This document shows positions 7,592 through 14,606 of a stretch of 20,651 nucleotides of DNA, piece by piece. This DNA is from JBFGSX01 sp041581335 (GTDB lineage: Archaea; Thermoplasmatota; E2; JACPAO01; JAHFTW01), in assembly GCA_041581335.1 (NCBI GenBank), contig JBFIDG010000022.1, forward strand, positions 1 to 20,651. Direction: 5' to 3'. A model generated the notes under the pieces. It worked only from the letters and a program-made list of their open reading frames with translations. It searched no databases and had not been told where the DNA came from. Position numbers and translations under genes: made by a program. How positions within the stretch are numbered: position 1 is the first letter of the stretch; each line of letters starts with the position of its first letter.

Positions 7592-7638
7592 GCCCACTGC
7601 GTGGGCTTGGCCCGTTCCTCCCCCCTTTCTTCTCCCCC
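7592..7638 (+). terminator. Possible terminator after the membrane-protein trio
   Basis: GCCCAC (7592-7597), loop TGC and GTGGGC (7601-7606) form a perfect six-pair hairpin immediately after the stop codon. A pyrimidine-rich tract with two T-triplets follows, to about 7638. Archaeal termination mainly needs T-rich stretches, so the pyrimidine tract may matter more than the stem. I see nothing convincing from 7639 to about 7745. Confidence 0.4.
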
Positions 7639-7789
7639 ACGGCCCGCGTTCGTTCAGCGGCGCAACGGGTCCACCACGTCAAGAAACCGGCGCCAGGCCG
7701 CGCCCATCGCCGGCGTCTGCCGTGCCGCGTGTTTTCTTTCGGTGTAGTACCCTTTTTCTCATGGCTCTGGGTCGTCGTGCTTGAGTCCC

Positions 7790-9073
7790 GTGAGCAGCAT
7801 CATCCACATCCACGCACGCGAGGTCCTCGACAGCCGTGGGAACCCCACAGTCGAAGCCGACGTCATCACCGATAGCGGCGCCCGCGGCACCGCCATCGTC
7901 CCTAGTGGCGCCAGCACCGGCACCCACGAGGCCGTGGAGCTCCGTGATGGTGGCGCCCGCTACCTCGGCAAGGGCGTCCAGGATGCTGTCCGGAACGTCA
8001 ACAACGTGATCGCCGAAGCGATCGGTGGCATGGATGTCTTCGACCAGCAAGGCGTCGATGCACACATGATCGATCTGGACAACACGCCCAACAAGAGCAA
8101 GCTCGGCGCCAACGCCATGCTCGCAGTGAGTCTTGCCACGGCCCGTGCTGCGGCGGACGAACTCCACGTGCCGCTCCACATGTACCTCGGAGGTCAGGTC
8201 GGCCGCGTCCTGCCCGTGCCCCTGATGAACATCCTCAACGGCGGCGCCCACGCCGCCAACAACGTCAGTATCCAGGAGTTCATGGTCGCCCCCGTCGGCG
8301 CCGACACCTTCCAGGATGCCCTCCGGATGGGCGTCGAGGTCTACCACCACCTCAAGAAGGCCCTCAAGAACGACGGCCTCGCCACCGCCGTCGGTGACGA
8401 AGGCGGCTTCGCCCCAGACCTCCCCAGCAACGTGGACGCCCTCACCTACATCGAGAAGGCCGTCAGCAGCGCCGGCTACGAACTTGGCAGCGACCTGCTC
8501 CTGGCCCTCGACGTCGCGGCCACCGAGTTGTACGACACAGAGAGCAACGAGTACGACTTCGGCGAAGACGGCCGCAAGAGCCCCGACGAGGTCATCGACT
8601 TCTACGCCGAGATGTGCGACCGCTTCCCCGTGGTCAGCATCGAAGACGGCATGAGCGAAGACGACCACGCCGGCTGGCAATCCATCACCAAGCGCCTCGG
8701 CGACCGCTGCCAACTGGTCGGCGACGACCTGTTCGTCACCAACCGCGCCCGCCTCGAAGACGGCATCGCCAACGGCGAAGCCAATTCGATCCTGATCAAG
8801 GTCAACCAGATCGGAACGCTGAGCGAGACCCTCGACGTCATGCGCCTGGCAGAGAACCACGGCTTCGCCAACGTGGTCAGCCACCGCAGCGGCGAGACCG
8901 AGGACAACACGATCAGCCACATCGCCGTTGCCACCAACGCTGGCCAGATCAAGACCGGTGCGCCGGCCCGCAGTGACCGCGTCGCCAAGTACAACGAACT
9001 GCTACGCATCGAGGAAGGCCTCGGATCTGCGGCCGTGTACCGCGGAACCAACACCTTCCGCCGATTCCTGTGA
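7790..9073 (+). CDS. eno: Enolase (phosphopyruvate hydratase)
   Basis: This encodes 427 residues. The enzyme interconverts 2-phosphoglycerate and phosphoenolpyruvate in glycolysis and gluconeogenesis, in the cytoplasm, with magnesium. The family motifs are all present: REVLDSRGNPTVE near 10-22, the mobile loop SGASTGTHE at 39-47, and E163 in IQEFM. GDEGGFAP follows at 202-209 with the general acid E204. The metal ligands are D241, E285 (IEDGM) and D312 (GDDLF), and the catalytic base K337 lies in ILIKVNQIG. HRSGET at 365-370 and the C-terminal IKTGAP and RIEEGLG complete the set. The length is normal. GTG 7790 puts the REVLDSRG motif at the same distance from the start as in well-known enolases. 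An in-frame TTG at 7781 has a T-rich patch (CCTTTTT, 7751-7757) 26-27 bases upstream and is a real alternative. The stop overlaps the next start (GTGA). Confidence 0.97.
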   Translation: MSSIIHIHAREVLDSRGNPTVEADVITDSGARGTAIVPSGASTGTHEAVELRDGGARYLGKGVQDAVRNVNNVIAEAIGGMDVFDQQGVDAHMIDLDNTPNKSKLGANAMLAVSLATARAAADELHVPLHMYLGGQVGRVLPVPLMNILNGGAHAANNVSIQEFMVAPVGADTFQDALRMGVEVYHHLKKALKNDGLATAVGDEGGFAPDLPSNVDALTYIEKAVSSAGYELGSDLLLALDVAATELYDTESNEYDFGEDGRKSPDEVIDFYAEMCDRFPVVSIEDGMSEDDHAGWQSITKRLGDRCQLVGDDLFVTNRARLEDGIANGEANSILIKVNQIGTLSETLDVMRLAENHGFANVVSHRSGETEDNTISHIAVATNAGQIKTGAPARSDRVAKYNELLRIEEGLGSAAVYRGTNTFRRFL

Positions 9074-9402
9074 AGTCTCTTGTCTTCTCGGCCATCGCCG
9101 TAGCCCTGCTCTCGGGCTGCATCAGCTGCGAGCCCCTCATGGAGGTCCGCCACTGCATGTCCGACTGCGCCGCCAGCGACGACGCCGTCTACGTGGAATG
9201 GACGCAGGCGGATGCAGAGATGTGGCCCGCTTTCCACGCCCTCATCGTCAAGGCCGAGCTGGGGGAACACGAACACGCGTCGTGGACCACCGCGTCCGAG
9301 CACGCGTTCTGGAGCCACTACAACGTCGCCGGCGCCCAGAAAGAGCTGCACATCACCTTCGAAGGCGAATCGTACCGGCTCAAGGTGCTCAGCTGTGACT
9401 GA
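9070..9402 (+). CDS. Small cysteine-rich lipoprotein, unknown function
   Basis: This encodes 110 residues from a GTG that overlaps the enolase stop by four bases. A signal peptide (MKSLVFSAIAVALLSGC) ends in a lipobox with C17 as the lipidation residue, so the mature protein should be tethered outside the membrane. Four more cysteines are visible (C20, C29, C33 and C109), with C-x8-C-x3-C near the N-terminus. Two disulfides or a metal site are possible. The rest is acidic and rich in W, H and E (VEWTQADAEMW, HEHASWTT). No family is recognised. It lies between eno and an ABC exporter ATPase and overlaps both, so it is likely made with them. A role as the extracytoplasmic partner of the ABC system is possible but unproven. 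Confidence 0.75.
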   Translation: MKSLVFSAIAVALLSGCISCEPLMEVRHCMSDCAASDDAVYVEWTQADAEMWPAFHALIVKAELGEHEHASWTTASEHAFWSHYNVAGAQKELHITFEGESYRLKVLSCD

Positions 9403-10315
9403 CGCCATCCGCATCCGCGGCCTCGTCAAGCAATACGGTGACAAGCGCGCCGTCGACGGCATCGACCTCACCGTCCCCGAAGGATCGTTCTTTGGGCTGC
9501 TCGGCCCCAACGGCGCAGGCAAGACCACCACCATCGGCGCCCTCACGGGCCTGGTGCGCCCCACTGCGGGCAGCATCGAGGTCTTCGGGACGGATGTCTG
9601 GAAGGAGCCCGCCAAGGCGAAGTCCATGATCGGCGTCTGCCCGCAGGAGCCCAACTTCGACGACTTCCTGGGCCTGGAACGCATCCTCGCGTACCACGCC
9701 GGCTACTTCGGCTACGATTACGATGAGAGCCTCGAACGGGCCCGCGAGCTGCTGCGCGTCTTCGACCTCTACGACTACCGCAGCAAGCGCACGAGCACCT
9801 TGTCGGGCGGCATGAAGCGCCGCCTCCTGCTCGCCCGTGCCCTGATGCACAAGCCACGCCTGCTCATCTTGGACGAACCCACCGCGGGCGTCGACGTGGA
9901 GCTGCGCCGCGGCCTGTGGGACTATGTGCGCAAGCTCAACGACGACGGCATGACGGTCCTGCTCACCACGCATTATCTCGAGGAAGCCGAGGCGCTGTGC
10001 GACGACATCACCGTCATCGACCAAGGACGCGTCATCGAACAAGGCAGCCCCGACGACCTGCGCGCCAAGTACGGCCACCGCCGCGTCGTCATCACCCCAG
10101 AACACCTTCCCGCCACCCTCGACCTGGGTGACTTCACCGTCGATGCCCGCGGCCGCCTCATCCTGGAATCCGCCGAACCGACGCTCGGCATGCGGCAGAT
10201 GCTTCGGGCCCTCGACCAGGCCAACGTGGACGTCGTCGACATCGAGGTCGCACAGAGCCGCCTCGAAGACGTCTTCGTGCACCTCACCCGTCGCGGCGAG
10301 ATGGAGGTCCCATGA
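9395..10315 (+). CDS. ABC-2 type transporter ATP-binding protein
   Basis: This encodes 306 residues from a GTG at 9395, eight bases inside the preceding lipoprotein gene; the frame is open upstream, but MTDAIRIRGLVKQYG is the normal N-terminus of the family. It hydrolyses ATP to drive export through the permease encoded next. Visible motifs are Walker A GPNGAGKT at 37-44, Q-loop Q84 (VCPQEP), signature LSGGM at 136-140, Walker B LLILDEP at 156-162 with E161, the D-loop AGVD and switch H193. Residues about 225-306 are a C-terminal extension typical of DrrA/NodI-like subunits of drug, antibiotic or polysaccharide exporters, ending SRLEDVFVHLT. The substrate cannot be read from sequence. The stop overlaps the permease ATG by four bases (ATGA). 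Confidence 0.95.
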   Translation: MTDAIRIRGLVKQYGDKRAVDGIDLTVPEGSFFGLLGPNGAGKTTTIGALTGLVRPTAGSIEVFGTDVWKEPAKAKSMIGVCPQEPNFDDFLGLERILAYHAGYFGYDYDESLERARELLRVFDLYDYRSKRTSTLSGGMKRRLLLARALMHKPRLLILDEPTAGVDVELRRGLWDYVRKLNDDGMTVLLTTHYLEEAEALCDDITVIDQGRVIEQGSPDDLRAKYGHRRVVITPEHLPATLDLGDFTVDARGRLILESAEPTLGMRQMLRALDQANVDVVDIEVAQSRLEDVFVHLTRRGEMEVP

Positions 10316-11100
10316 GCATCGTCGGCGCCCGCGAACGGGGCACCACCTACGCCACGCTGATGCTCGCCCGCCGTGAATCGGCGCGCTTCATGAACGTCTG
10401 GGGCCAGACCATCATCCCGCCCGTCGTCTCCGCCGCGCTGTTCCTGTTCGTCTTCGGCCACGCCCTCGGGGACCGCATCCAAGCGTTCGACGGCGTCCCG
10501 TACCTCACCTTCATCGTCCCCGGCCTCGTGATCCAGGGCGCGCTCACCAACGCCTTCGCCAACACCGGCAGCAGCCTGTTCGATGCCCGTCGTGCTGGCT
10601 ACATCGACGACATCCTCACCAGCCCCCTCAAGGACTGGCAGATCGTCATCGCCTACACGCTGAGCGGCATGCTGCGCGGTGGCCTCATCGGCTTGCTGAC
10701 CATCATCATCGCCGTCCCCGTCGCGACCGGTTGGGACGTCAATTGGGTGTTGTTCCCCGTCGTCCTGCTGCTGAGCTGCGCCATCTTCGCACTGCTCGGG
10801 GTCCTCATCGGTCTGGTGGCCACGCGCTGGGACCACGTCTTCGTCCCGCAGACCTTCGTCATGACGCCGCTGATCTTCATGGGTGGCGTGTTCTACCCCG
10901 TCGACCTGCTGAGTCCTGGCCTTGCCGCCGCCAGTCGCTTCAACCCGATCCTGTACATCGTGGACCTGCAACGGGGAGCCCTGCTGGGGACCTATGCGTT
11001 CCCGGTCATCCCGAGCATCCTCGGCCTCCTGCTCGCCGCGGGAGCCCTGTATTGGATTGTCCTGAGCCGTTTCCAAGCATCGTCCAAGCTCCGTGGATAG
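10312..11100 (+). CDS. ABC-2 type transporter permease
   Basis: This encodes 262 residues with about six membrane helices, at roughly 32-52, 64-85, 115-138, 145-172, 180-198 and 229-250. The segment FMGGVFYPVDLL followed by a N-P-x-x-Y-x-V-D-x-x-R motif (near residues 190-222) is the signature region of ABC-2 membrane proteins of the NodJ/DrrB type. The gene overlaps the ATPase gene by four bases, so the two products form one exporter, probably two ATPases and two permeases. It is the last gene of the eno-lipoprotein-ABC unit; the next start is 47 bases away behind its own TATA-like box. Nothing in the sequence shows the exported substrate. The downstream lipoproteins are Sec-type by their signal peptides and do not need this exporter. 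Confidence 0.93.
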   Translation: MSIVGARERGTTYATLMLARRESARFMNVWGQTIIPPVVSAALFLFVFGHALGDRIQAFDGVPYLTFIVPGLVIQGALTNAFANTGSSLFDARRAGYIDDILTSPLKDWQIVIAYTLSGMLRGGLIGLLTIIIAVPVATGWDVNWVLFPVVLLLSCAIFALLGVLIGLVATRWDHVFVPQTFVMTPLIFMGGVFYPVDLLSPGLAAASRFNPILYIVDLQRGALLGTYAFPVIPSILGLLLAAGALYWIVLSRFQASSKLRG

Positions 11101-11113
11101 AGCCGAACGCGGC

Positions 11114-11126
11114 AAAGGTTATTGGC
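11114..11126 (+). promoter_or_regulatory. TATA-like box for the first CREG lipoprotein gene
   Basis: AAAGGTTATTGG is an A/T-rich island in GC-rich DNA, centred about 27 bases before the ATG at 11148. This is the spacing of a leaderless archaeal promoter, and the separate promoter is consistent with the gap after the ABC permease gene. Confidence 0.5.
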
Positions 11127-11147
11127 GTTGAACGAGAGCTGCAGCCG

Positions 11148-12026
11148 ATGCGGCAATTCATCATCATCGCCAGCCTGCTCCTCGTGGGCCTGGCCGGCTG
11201 CGCCGACGAAGGCGCTCCGGTCCAGGAAGAGGAGGCCACTGCGGCTGACGAAAACGTGCAAGCCACGAAGACGACCGGCGTCATCCGCGGCGTGGTCGTC
11301 GACAGTTCCATCGTGCCCATCGAGGGCGCGCTCATCAAGGTCAAGGGCGCGGGTCTCGATGCCATCAGCCTTGCCGACGGCTCCTTCGGGTTCAGCGGCC
11401 TCGAGCCGGGCAACTACTTCCTCGATGTCAGCAAGAGCGGCTTCGTGAAGGTCCAGGCCTCCGCGACCGTCGAAGCAGGCGTCGACAAGCCGCCCGTGCT
11501 GCGGGTCCAACTCACAGCTGATGCCAGCTACAACCCGCACTTCGCCACCCAGGTCTACAAGGGCCTGTACCAGTGCGGCACCAGCGTCATCGTCGTCTGC
11601 GCCGCCCCCAACATCCTGCTTGGCCAGGGCACCACGGAAGACTCGTCCACGCCCGACATCTACGTCGAGGCCGGCGCCATGCTGGTCCAGACCGAGATGA
11701 TCTGGGAGAGCACCCAGGCGGTCTCTCCCGAACTCTACTTCGAGATGGAGACCATCGGCCACGAATGCACCGGCGGCACGTTCCTGACCAGCGCCAGCGG
11801 TCCCAGCCCGATCCGCGGCCGCGTCCTGAACGAGAGCCTCGCTTCGCACAACGTCGGCGAGAACTGCCCCATCTACCACTCGGTCTTCGCCGGGGGCATC
11901 GCAGGCACTCCTGTCGGTTTCAGTGTCCAGCAGGACTTCACCTGGTACATCACCGAGTTCCACGGCTACATGCCGCCAGAGGACTGGTGGTTCACCGTCG
12001 ACGGCGAATACTACCCGCCCCAGTAA
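11148..12026 (+). CDS. Lipoprotein with a carboxypeptidase-regulatory-like domain and an unknown four-cysteine domain (first of a pair)
   Basis: This encodes 292 residues. The signal peptide ends in lipobox LAGC with C18, so the mature protein is anchored outside. An acidic spacer (19-40) leads to a beta-sandwich of the carboxypeptidase-regulatory-like (CREG/CarboxypepD_reg) type at about 44-122, with the usual GVIRGVVVDSS, PIEGALI, DGSFGFSGLEPGNYFLDVSKSGF-like order. Residues 130-292 form a second domain that I do not recognise. Its landmarks are YQCGTS, VCAAP, EMIWESTQAVSPEL, C207, C240, YHSVFAGG, FTWYITEFHG and EDWW. The four cysteines (143, 151, 207, 240) are conserved in the next gene and may form two disulfides. 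The ATG is supported by the signal peptide and by a TATA-like box at leaderless spacing. The frame is open upstream, but only as a shadow of the permease gene. Confidence 0.85.
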   Translation: MRQFIIIASLLLVGLAGCADEGAPVQEEEATAADENVQATKTTGVIRGVVVDSSIVPIEGALIKVKGAGLDAISLADGSFGFSGLEPGNYFLDVSKSGFVKVQASATVEAGVDKPPVLRVQLTADASYNPHFATQVYKGLYQCGTSVIVVCAAPNILLGQGTTEDSSTPDIYVEAGAMLVQTEMIWESTQAVSPELYFEMETIGHECTGGTFLTSASGPSPIRGRVLNESLASHNVGENCPIYHSVFAGGIAGTPVGFSVQQDFTWYITEFHGYMPPEDWWFTVDGEYYPPQ

Positions 12027-12082
12027 GGTGATCGCCGGACCGTGACCTGGCCCGCGGCCAAGCCGTCGGGACTCCGCTTCCC

Positions 12083-12095
12083 CCGTTTTTCCCTT
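12083..12095 (+). terminator. T-run between the two CREG lipoprotein genes
   Basis: CCGTTTTTCCCTT includes five T in a row (12086-12090), which is rare in this GC-rich DNA. It lies 60 bases after the stop at 12026, before a new TATA-like box. A short T-run is the usual archaeal termination signal. No strong stem was noted directly before it. The remainder of 12027-12150 shows nothing else I can name. Confidence 0.35.
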
Positions 12096-12153
12096 GTGGC
12101 GTGCTCGGCCCGTGTGGTGCCGCCGCCGGCCTGACTTCAACGACCTGGCAGCA

Positions 12154-12163
12154 ATACTTATGG
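12154..12163 (+). promoter_or_regulatory. TATA-like box for the second CREG lipoprotein gene
   Basis: ATACTTATGG is centred about 27 bases upstream of the ATG at 12186. This again fits a leaderless transcript, and the core CTTATGG recurs upstream of ftsZ at 13151. Confidence 0.55.
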
Positions 12164-12185
12164 TGTCACGGAGGGCGTTCTCCCT

Positions 12186-13094
12186 ATGCGCCTTCTGACC
12201 GTACTGATCATCTTCAGCATCACTCTCGCCGGTTGCTCCTCCGACAAAGAGCCCGCCAAGGTCGGGCCCGGCGACGGCCTGGAGCCCACTGCGGACACCG
12301 GCATCATCCGCGGCGTCGTGGTCGATGCCGCCGTCATCCCGCTCGAAGGCGTCACCGTGACCGTCGATGCTGCGGGCAAGCAGACCTCCAGCGACGGCGA
12401 CGGAAAATTCGGCTTCGCCGGCCTGGAGCCGGGCCAATACACGGTCACCGCCGAGAAGTTCGGCTTTGTCACCGCCAAGACATCCGTCCCGGTGGCGGCC
12501 GGGGTCGCTGAGCCGCCCATCGTCCGCGTGCAATTGACCCCGATCCCCAACTTCGACCCCTATGCCCACACCATCGTCCACGATGGCATCTACCAGTGCG
12601 GCACGAGCGTCGTCGTCGTCTGCGCCGCGCCCGCCATCGTCCTCGGCTTCGCCGGCCAACCGGACCCTCTTGGCCTGGATTCCTCTACGCACACATTCTA
12701 CTTTGGCGCCGGCGTCCAATTCGTCCAGAGCGAGATGATCTGGGACTCCACCCAGGCCGTGTCGCCCGAGCTGACCTTCGAGCAGGAGGGTCTCGACGAA
12801 GGCTGCACCACGTACAGCGAGTCTGAAGCCCTTGAGGGGGCCTACGGCATGGGCTATGCCAAGGGAGGGTCGCCGCTGCGCACCCGTGTCGGCGCGGACG
12901 TGCTCGAAGAACACAACGTCAACCCGGACGATTGCGGCATCTACTACTCGGTCTTCGCTGGCGGCGCCCAGGGCACGCCGGCCGGCATCAGCATCCAGCA
13001 GCCGTTCACCTGGTTCATCACCGAATTCCACGGCTTCGATCCGGCCGATGACTGGTGGTACCTCACCGACGGCGACCACCCCCTGCCGCGCTGA
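12186..13094 (+). CDS. Lipoprotein with a carboxypeptidase-regulatory-like domain and an unknown four-cysteine domain (second of a pair)
   Basis: This encodes 302 residues and is a tandem paralog of the preceding gene. Signal peptide and lipobox LAGC give C17 as the anchor. A short charged spacer precedes a CREG-type beta domain at about 39-118 (TGIIRGVVVDAAVIPLEGV, then GKFGFAGLEPGQYTV). The C-terminal domain repeats the landmarks of its neighbour: YQCGTSVVVVCAAP, EMIWDSTQAVSPEL, YYSVFAGG, FTWFITEFHG and DDWWYL, with four matching cysteines. Compared with its neighbour it has small insertions, for example a G/P/L-rich stretch after VCAAP and a Y/G-rich stretch before the third conserved block. 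Such CREG domains usually act as binding or spacer modules on secreted proteins; the role of the C-terminal domain is unknown. The start is fixed by the signal peptide and the TATA-like box. Confidence 0.87.
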   Translation: MRLLTVLIIFSITLAGCSSDKEPAKVGPGDGLEPTADTGIIRGVVVDAAVIPLEGVTVTVDAAGKQTSSDGDGKFGFAGLEPGQYTVTAEKFGFVTAKTSVPVAAGVAEPPIVRVQLTPIPNFDPYAHTIVHDGIYQCGTSVVVVCAAPAIVLGFAGQPDPLGLDSSTHTFYFGAGVQFVQSEMIWDSTQAVSPELTFEQEGLDEGCTTYSESEALEGAYGMGYAKGGSPLRTRVGADVLEEHNVNPDDCGIYYSVFAGGAQGTPAGISIQQPFTWFITEFHGFDPADDWWYLTDGDHPLPR

Positions 13095-13150
13095 TTGTTG
13101 CTGGGGGTCCACCGGTCCCACAGGAAGCCCTACAGGAGTGGGGGCCAAGC

Positions 13151-13210
13151 CTTATGGACGTGGCCGGACCTGTGACGTCTTGAGGGGAAGCGCGAGCTTC
13201 CACGAGGGGA
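13151..13210 (+). promoter_or_regulatory. ftsZ promoter box and ribosome binding site
   Basis: CTTATGGA at 13151-13158 resembles the TATA-like box before 12186 and would start transcription near 13180. This leaves a leader of about 35 bases that contains GAGGGGA at 13204-13210, a Shine-Dalgarno-like sequence five bases before ATG 13216. It decides for ATG 13216 over ATG 13210, which overlaps this site. Unlike the neighbouring lipoprotein genes, ftsZ thus seems to have a leadered message. Confidence 0.5.
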
Positions 13211-13215
13211 TGCAC

Positions 13216-14337
13216 ATGAAAGATATCATTCGCGAGGCTGTCGCCCGCGCCGAATCCGGCGGGGCCATGGTCCAGATGCAGAATCAACACACGAACACCG
13301 CCACGAGCGACAACTCGGACCTCGAGAAGGTCCTCCACAGCCTGATCACCCGGATCAAGGTCTTCGGCTGCGGCGGCGGCGGTACCAACACCATCACGCG
13401 CCTCACTGAGGAGGACTTCGGCGACGTCGAACTGGTGGCCATCAACACCGATGCCCAGCACCTGCTGACCGCCAAGGTCCCCCACAAGGTCCTGATCGGT
13501 CGCCACCTGACCCGCGGCCTCGGCGCCGGCGCCCTTCCCCAGATCGGTGAAGAAGCCGCGACCGAGACCGAAGACGACCTGCGCAACGCCATCACCGGCG
13601 CCGACATGGTCTTCATCACCTGCGGCCTGGGTGGCGGCACCGGTACCGGCAGCGCCCCCGTCATCGCCCGCCTGGCTCGCGAAGCCGGCGCACTGACCAT
13701 CGCTGTCTGCACCCTACCCTTCGGCGTCGAAGGCGCTGTCCGCATGCAGAACGCCGAGGCCGGCCTGGCCCGCCTCCGCGACGTCTGTGACACCGTCATC
13801 GTCATCCCGAACGACAAGCTCCTGGAAGTCGCCCCGCGCCTTCCCCTGGCCGCCGCTTTCCGCGTCGCCGATGAGCTCCTGGTGCGCAGCATCCGCGGCA
13901 TCACCGAGATGATCACCAAGCCCGGCCTGGTCAACCTTGACTTCGCCGATCTGAAGACCATCATGAAGAAGGGTGGCGTCGCCATGATCGGCCTCGGTGA
14001 ATCCGACGGCCAAGACCGTGCCACGGAAGCGGTCATGGAGGCGCTCAACAGCCCGCTGCTGGAGATCGACATCTCGGACGCCACCGGCGCCCTGGTGAAC
14101 GTCGTCGGCGGCAACGACATGACCCTGCGCGAAGCGGAGGCGGTCGTGGAAGAGATCTACGAGCGCATCAACCCCGATGCCCGCATCATCTGGGGTACCA
14201 GCGTCGACCCGATGCTCGACCGCACGATCCGCGTCATGCTCGTCATCACCGGTGTCAAGTCGAAGCAGATCCTCGGGCCCAGCGCCCGCCGGGTCGAGCA
14301 GAAGCGCAAGGACATCGGACTGGATTTCGTTCTCTGA
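13216..14337 (+). CDS. ftsZ: Cell division protein FtsZ
   Basis: This encodes 373 residues of the tubulin-like GTPase that polymerises into the division ring. The N-terminal extension of about 45 residues is hydrophilic (rich in N, Q and T). The nucleotide-binding part begins at IKVFGCGGGGTNTITRL (47-63). The tubulin signature GGGTGTG is at 139-145 (GLGGGTGTGSAPV), followed by the PFGVEG segment near 168-173. The catalytic T7 loop is NLDFADLK at 240-247 with D242 and D245. The C-terminal subdomain ends DIGLDFVL, and there is no long linker after it. The end is reminiscent of archaeal FtsZ1 proteins, but assignment to FtsZ1 or FtsZ2 needs a tree. The frame continues upstream through the preceding lipoprotein gene as a shadow. 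Here the gene stands alone, flanked by surface-protein genes. Confidence 0.97.
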   Translation: MKDIIREAVARAESGGAMVQMQNQHTNTATSDNSDLEKVLHSLITRIKVFGCGGGGTNTITRLTEEDFGDVELVAINTDAQHLLTAKVPHKVLIGRHLTRGLGAGALPQIGEEAATETEDDLRNAITGADMVFITCGLGGGTGTGSAPVIARLAREAGALTIAVCTLPFGVEGAVRMQNAEAGLARLRDVCDTVIVIPNDKLLEVAPRLPLAAAFRVADELLVRSIRGITEMITKPGLVNLDFADLKTIMKKGGVAMIGLGESDGQDRATEAVMEALNSPLLEIDISDATGALVNVVGGNDMTLREAEAVVEEIYERINPDARIIWGTSVDPMLDRTIRVMLVITGVKSKQILGPSARRVEQKRKDIGLDFVL

Positions 14338-14606
14338 ACGAAGTCTAGTCTAGCTCGGCGCGTAGCGCCGAAGCGGACCTACGGGCCATCCTCAGATGGG
14401 CCGTAGGGGGCCGCGTCCGACCGCAGCCGGACGCGGAATCAGTTTGAACCAGCGCCAGCCAGGTCCCGTCCCCCCTCATGCGGGGCCTGGCTGGCGCTCC
14501 TAGACCGCGGGTCGTCTGCCCCGGGCCGCGCTTTGCCAGGCCAGGTCCGTCACGCCCATCGCGCCGCCGCGACAACGGCTTTCAACCCCGAGCACCACGC
14601 CCACCT
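14338..14606 (+). other. Intergenic region with four consecutive strong hairpins, candidate structured RNA
   Basis: Between ftsZ and the next gene no coding frame is convincing, but four stems follow each other. Stem 1 is at 14355-14371 (seven pairs, loop GTA). Stem 2 is at 14378-14407 (seven plus four pairs around one G-G mismatch). Stem 3 is at 14411-14436 (nine perfect pairs, loop ACCGCAGC). Stem 4 is at 14451-14498 (13 perfect pairs plus five more inside, loop of 12). A single-stranded AATCAGTTTGAACC separates stems 3 and 4. The density exceeds what a terminator needs, and no T-run follows. It matches no RNA family I can recall, so only the structure is claimed. Bases 14499-14576 show nothing specific. 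A weak CTTTCAA patch lies near 14578-14584, 25-27 bases before the next ATG. Confidence 0.45.

Noticed and set aside
6347..7597. Long minus-strand frames opposite the membrane trio (also 5383-6372)
   Set aside because: The plus-strand frames give clean membrane helices and paralogy; the minus-strand products are low-complexity D/H/G/E shadows.
10992..13148. A 718-residue minus-strand frame opposite the two CREG lipoproteins
   Set aside because: It is a shadow frame. The plus strand shows two signal peptides, CREG domains and mutually conserved cysteines.
14338..14606. H/ACA guide RNA in the hairpin cluster
   Set aside because: The stems lack an internal pocket and a kink-turn, and no ACA box stands at the right distance after a stem.
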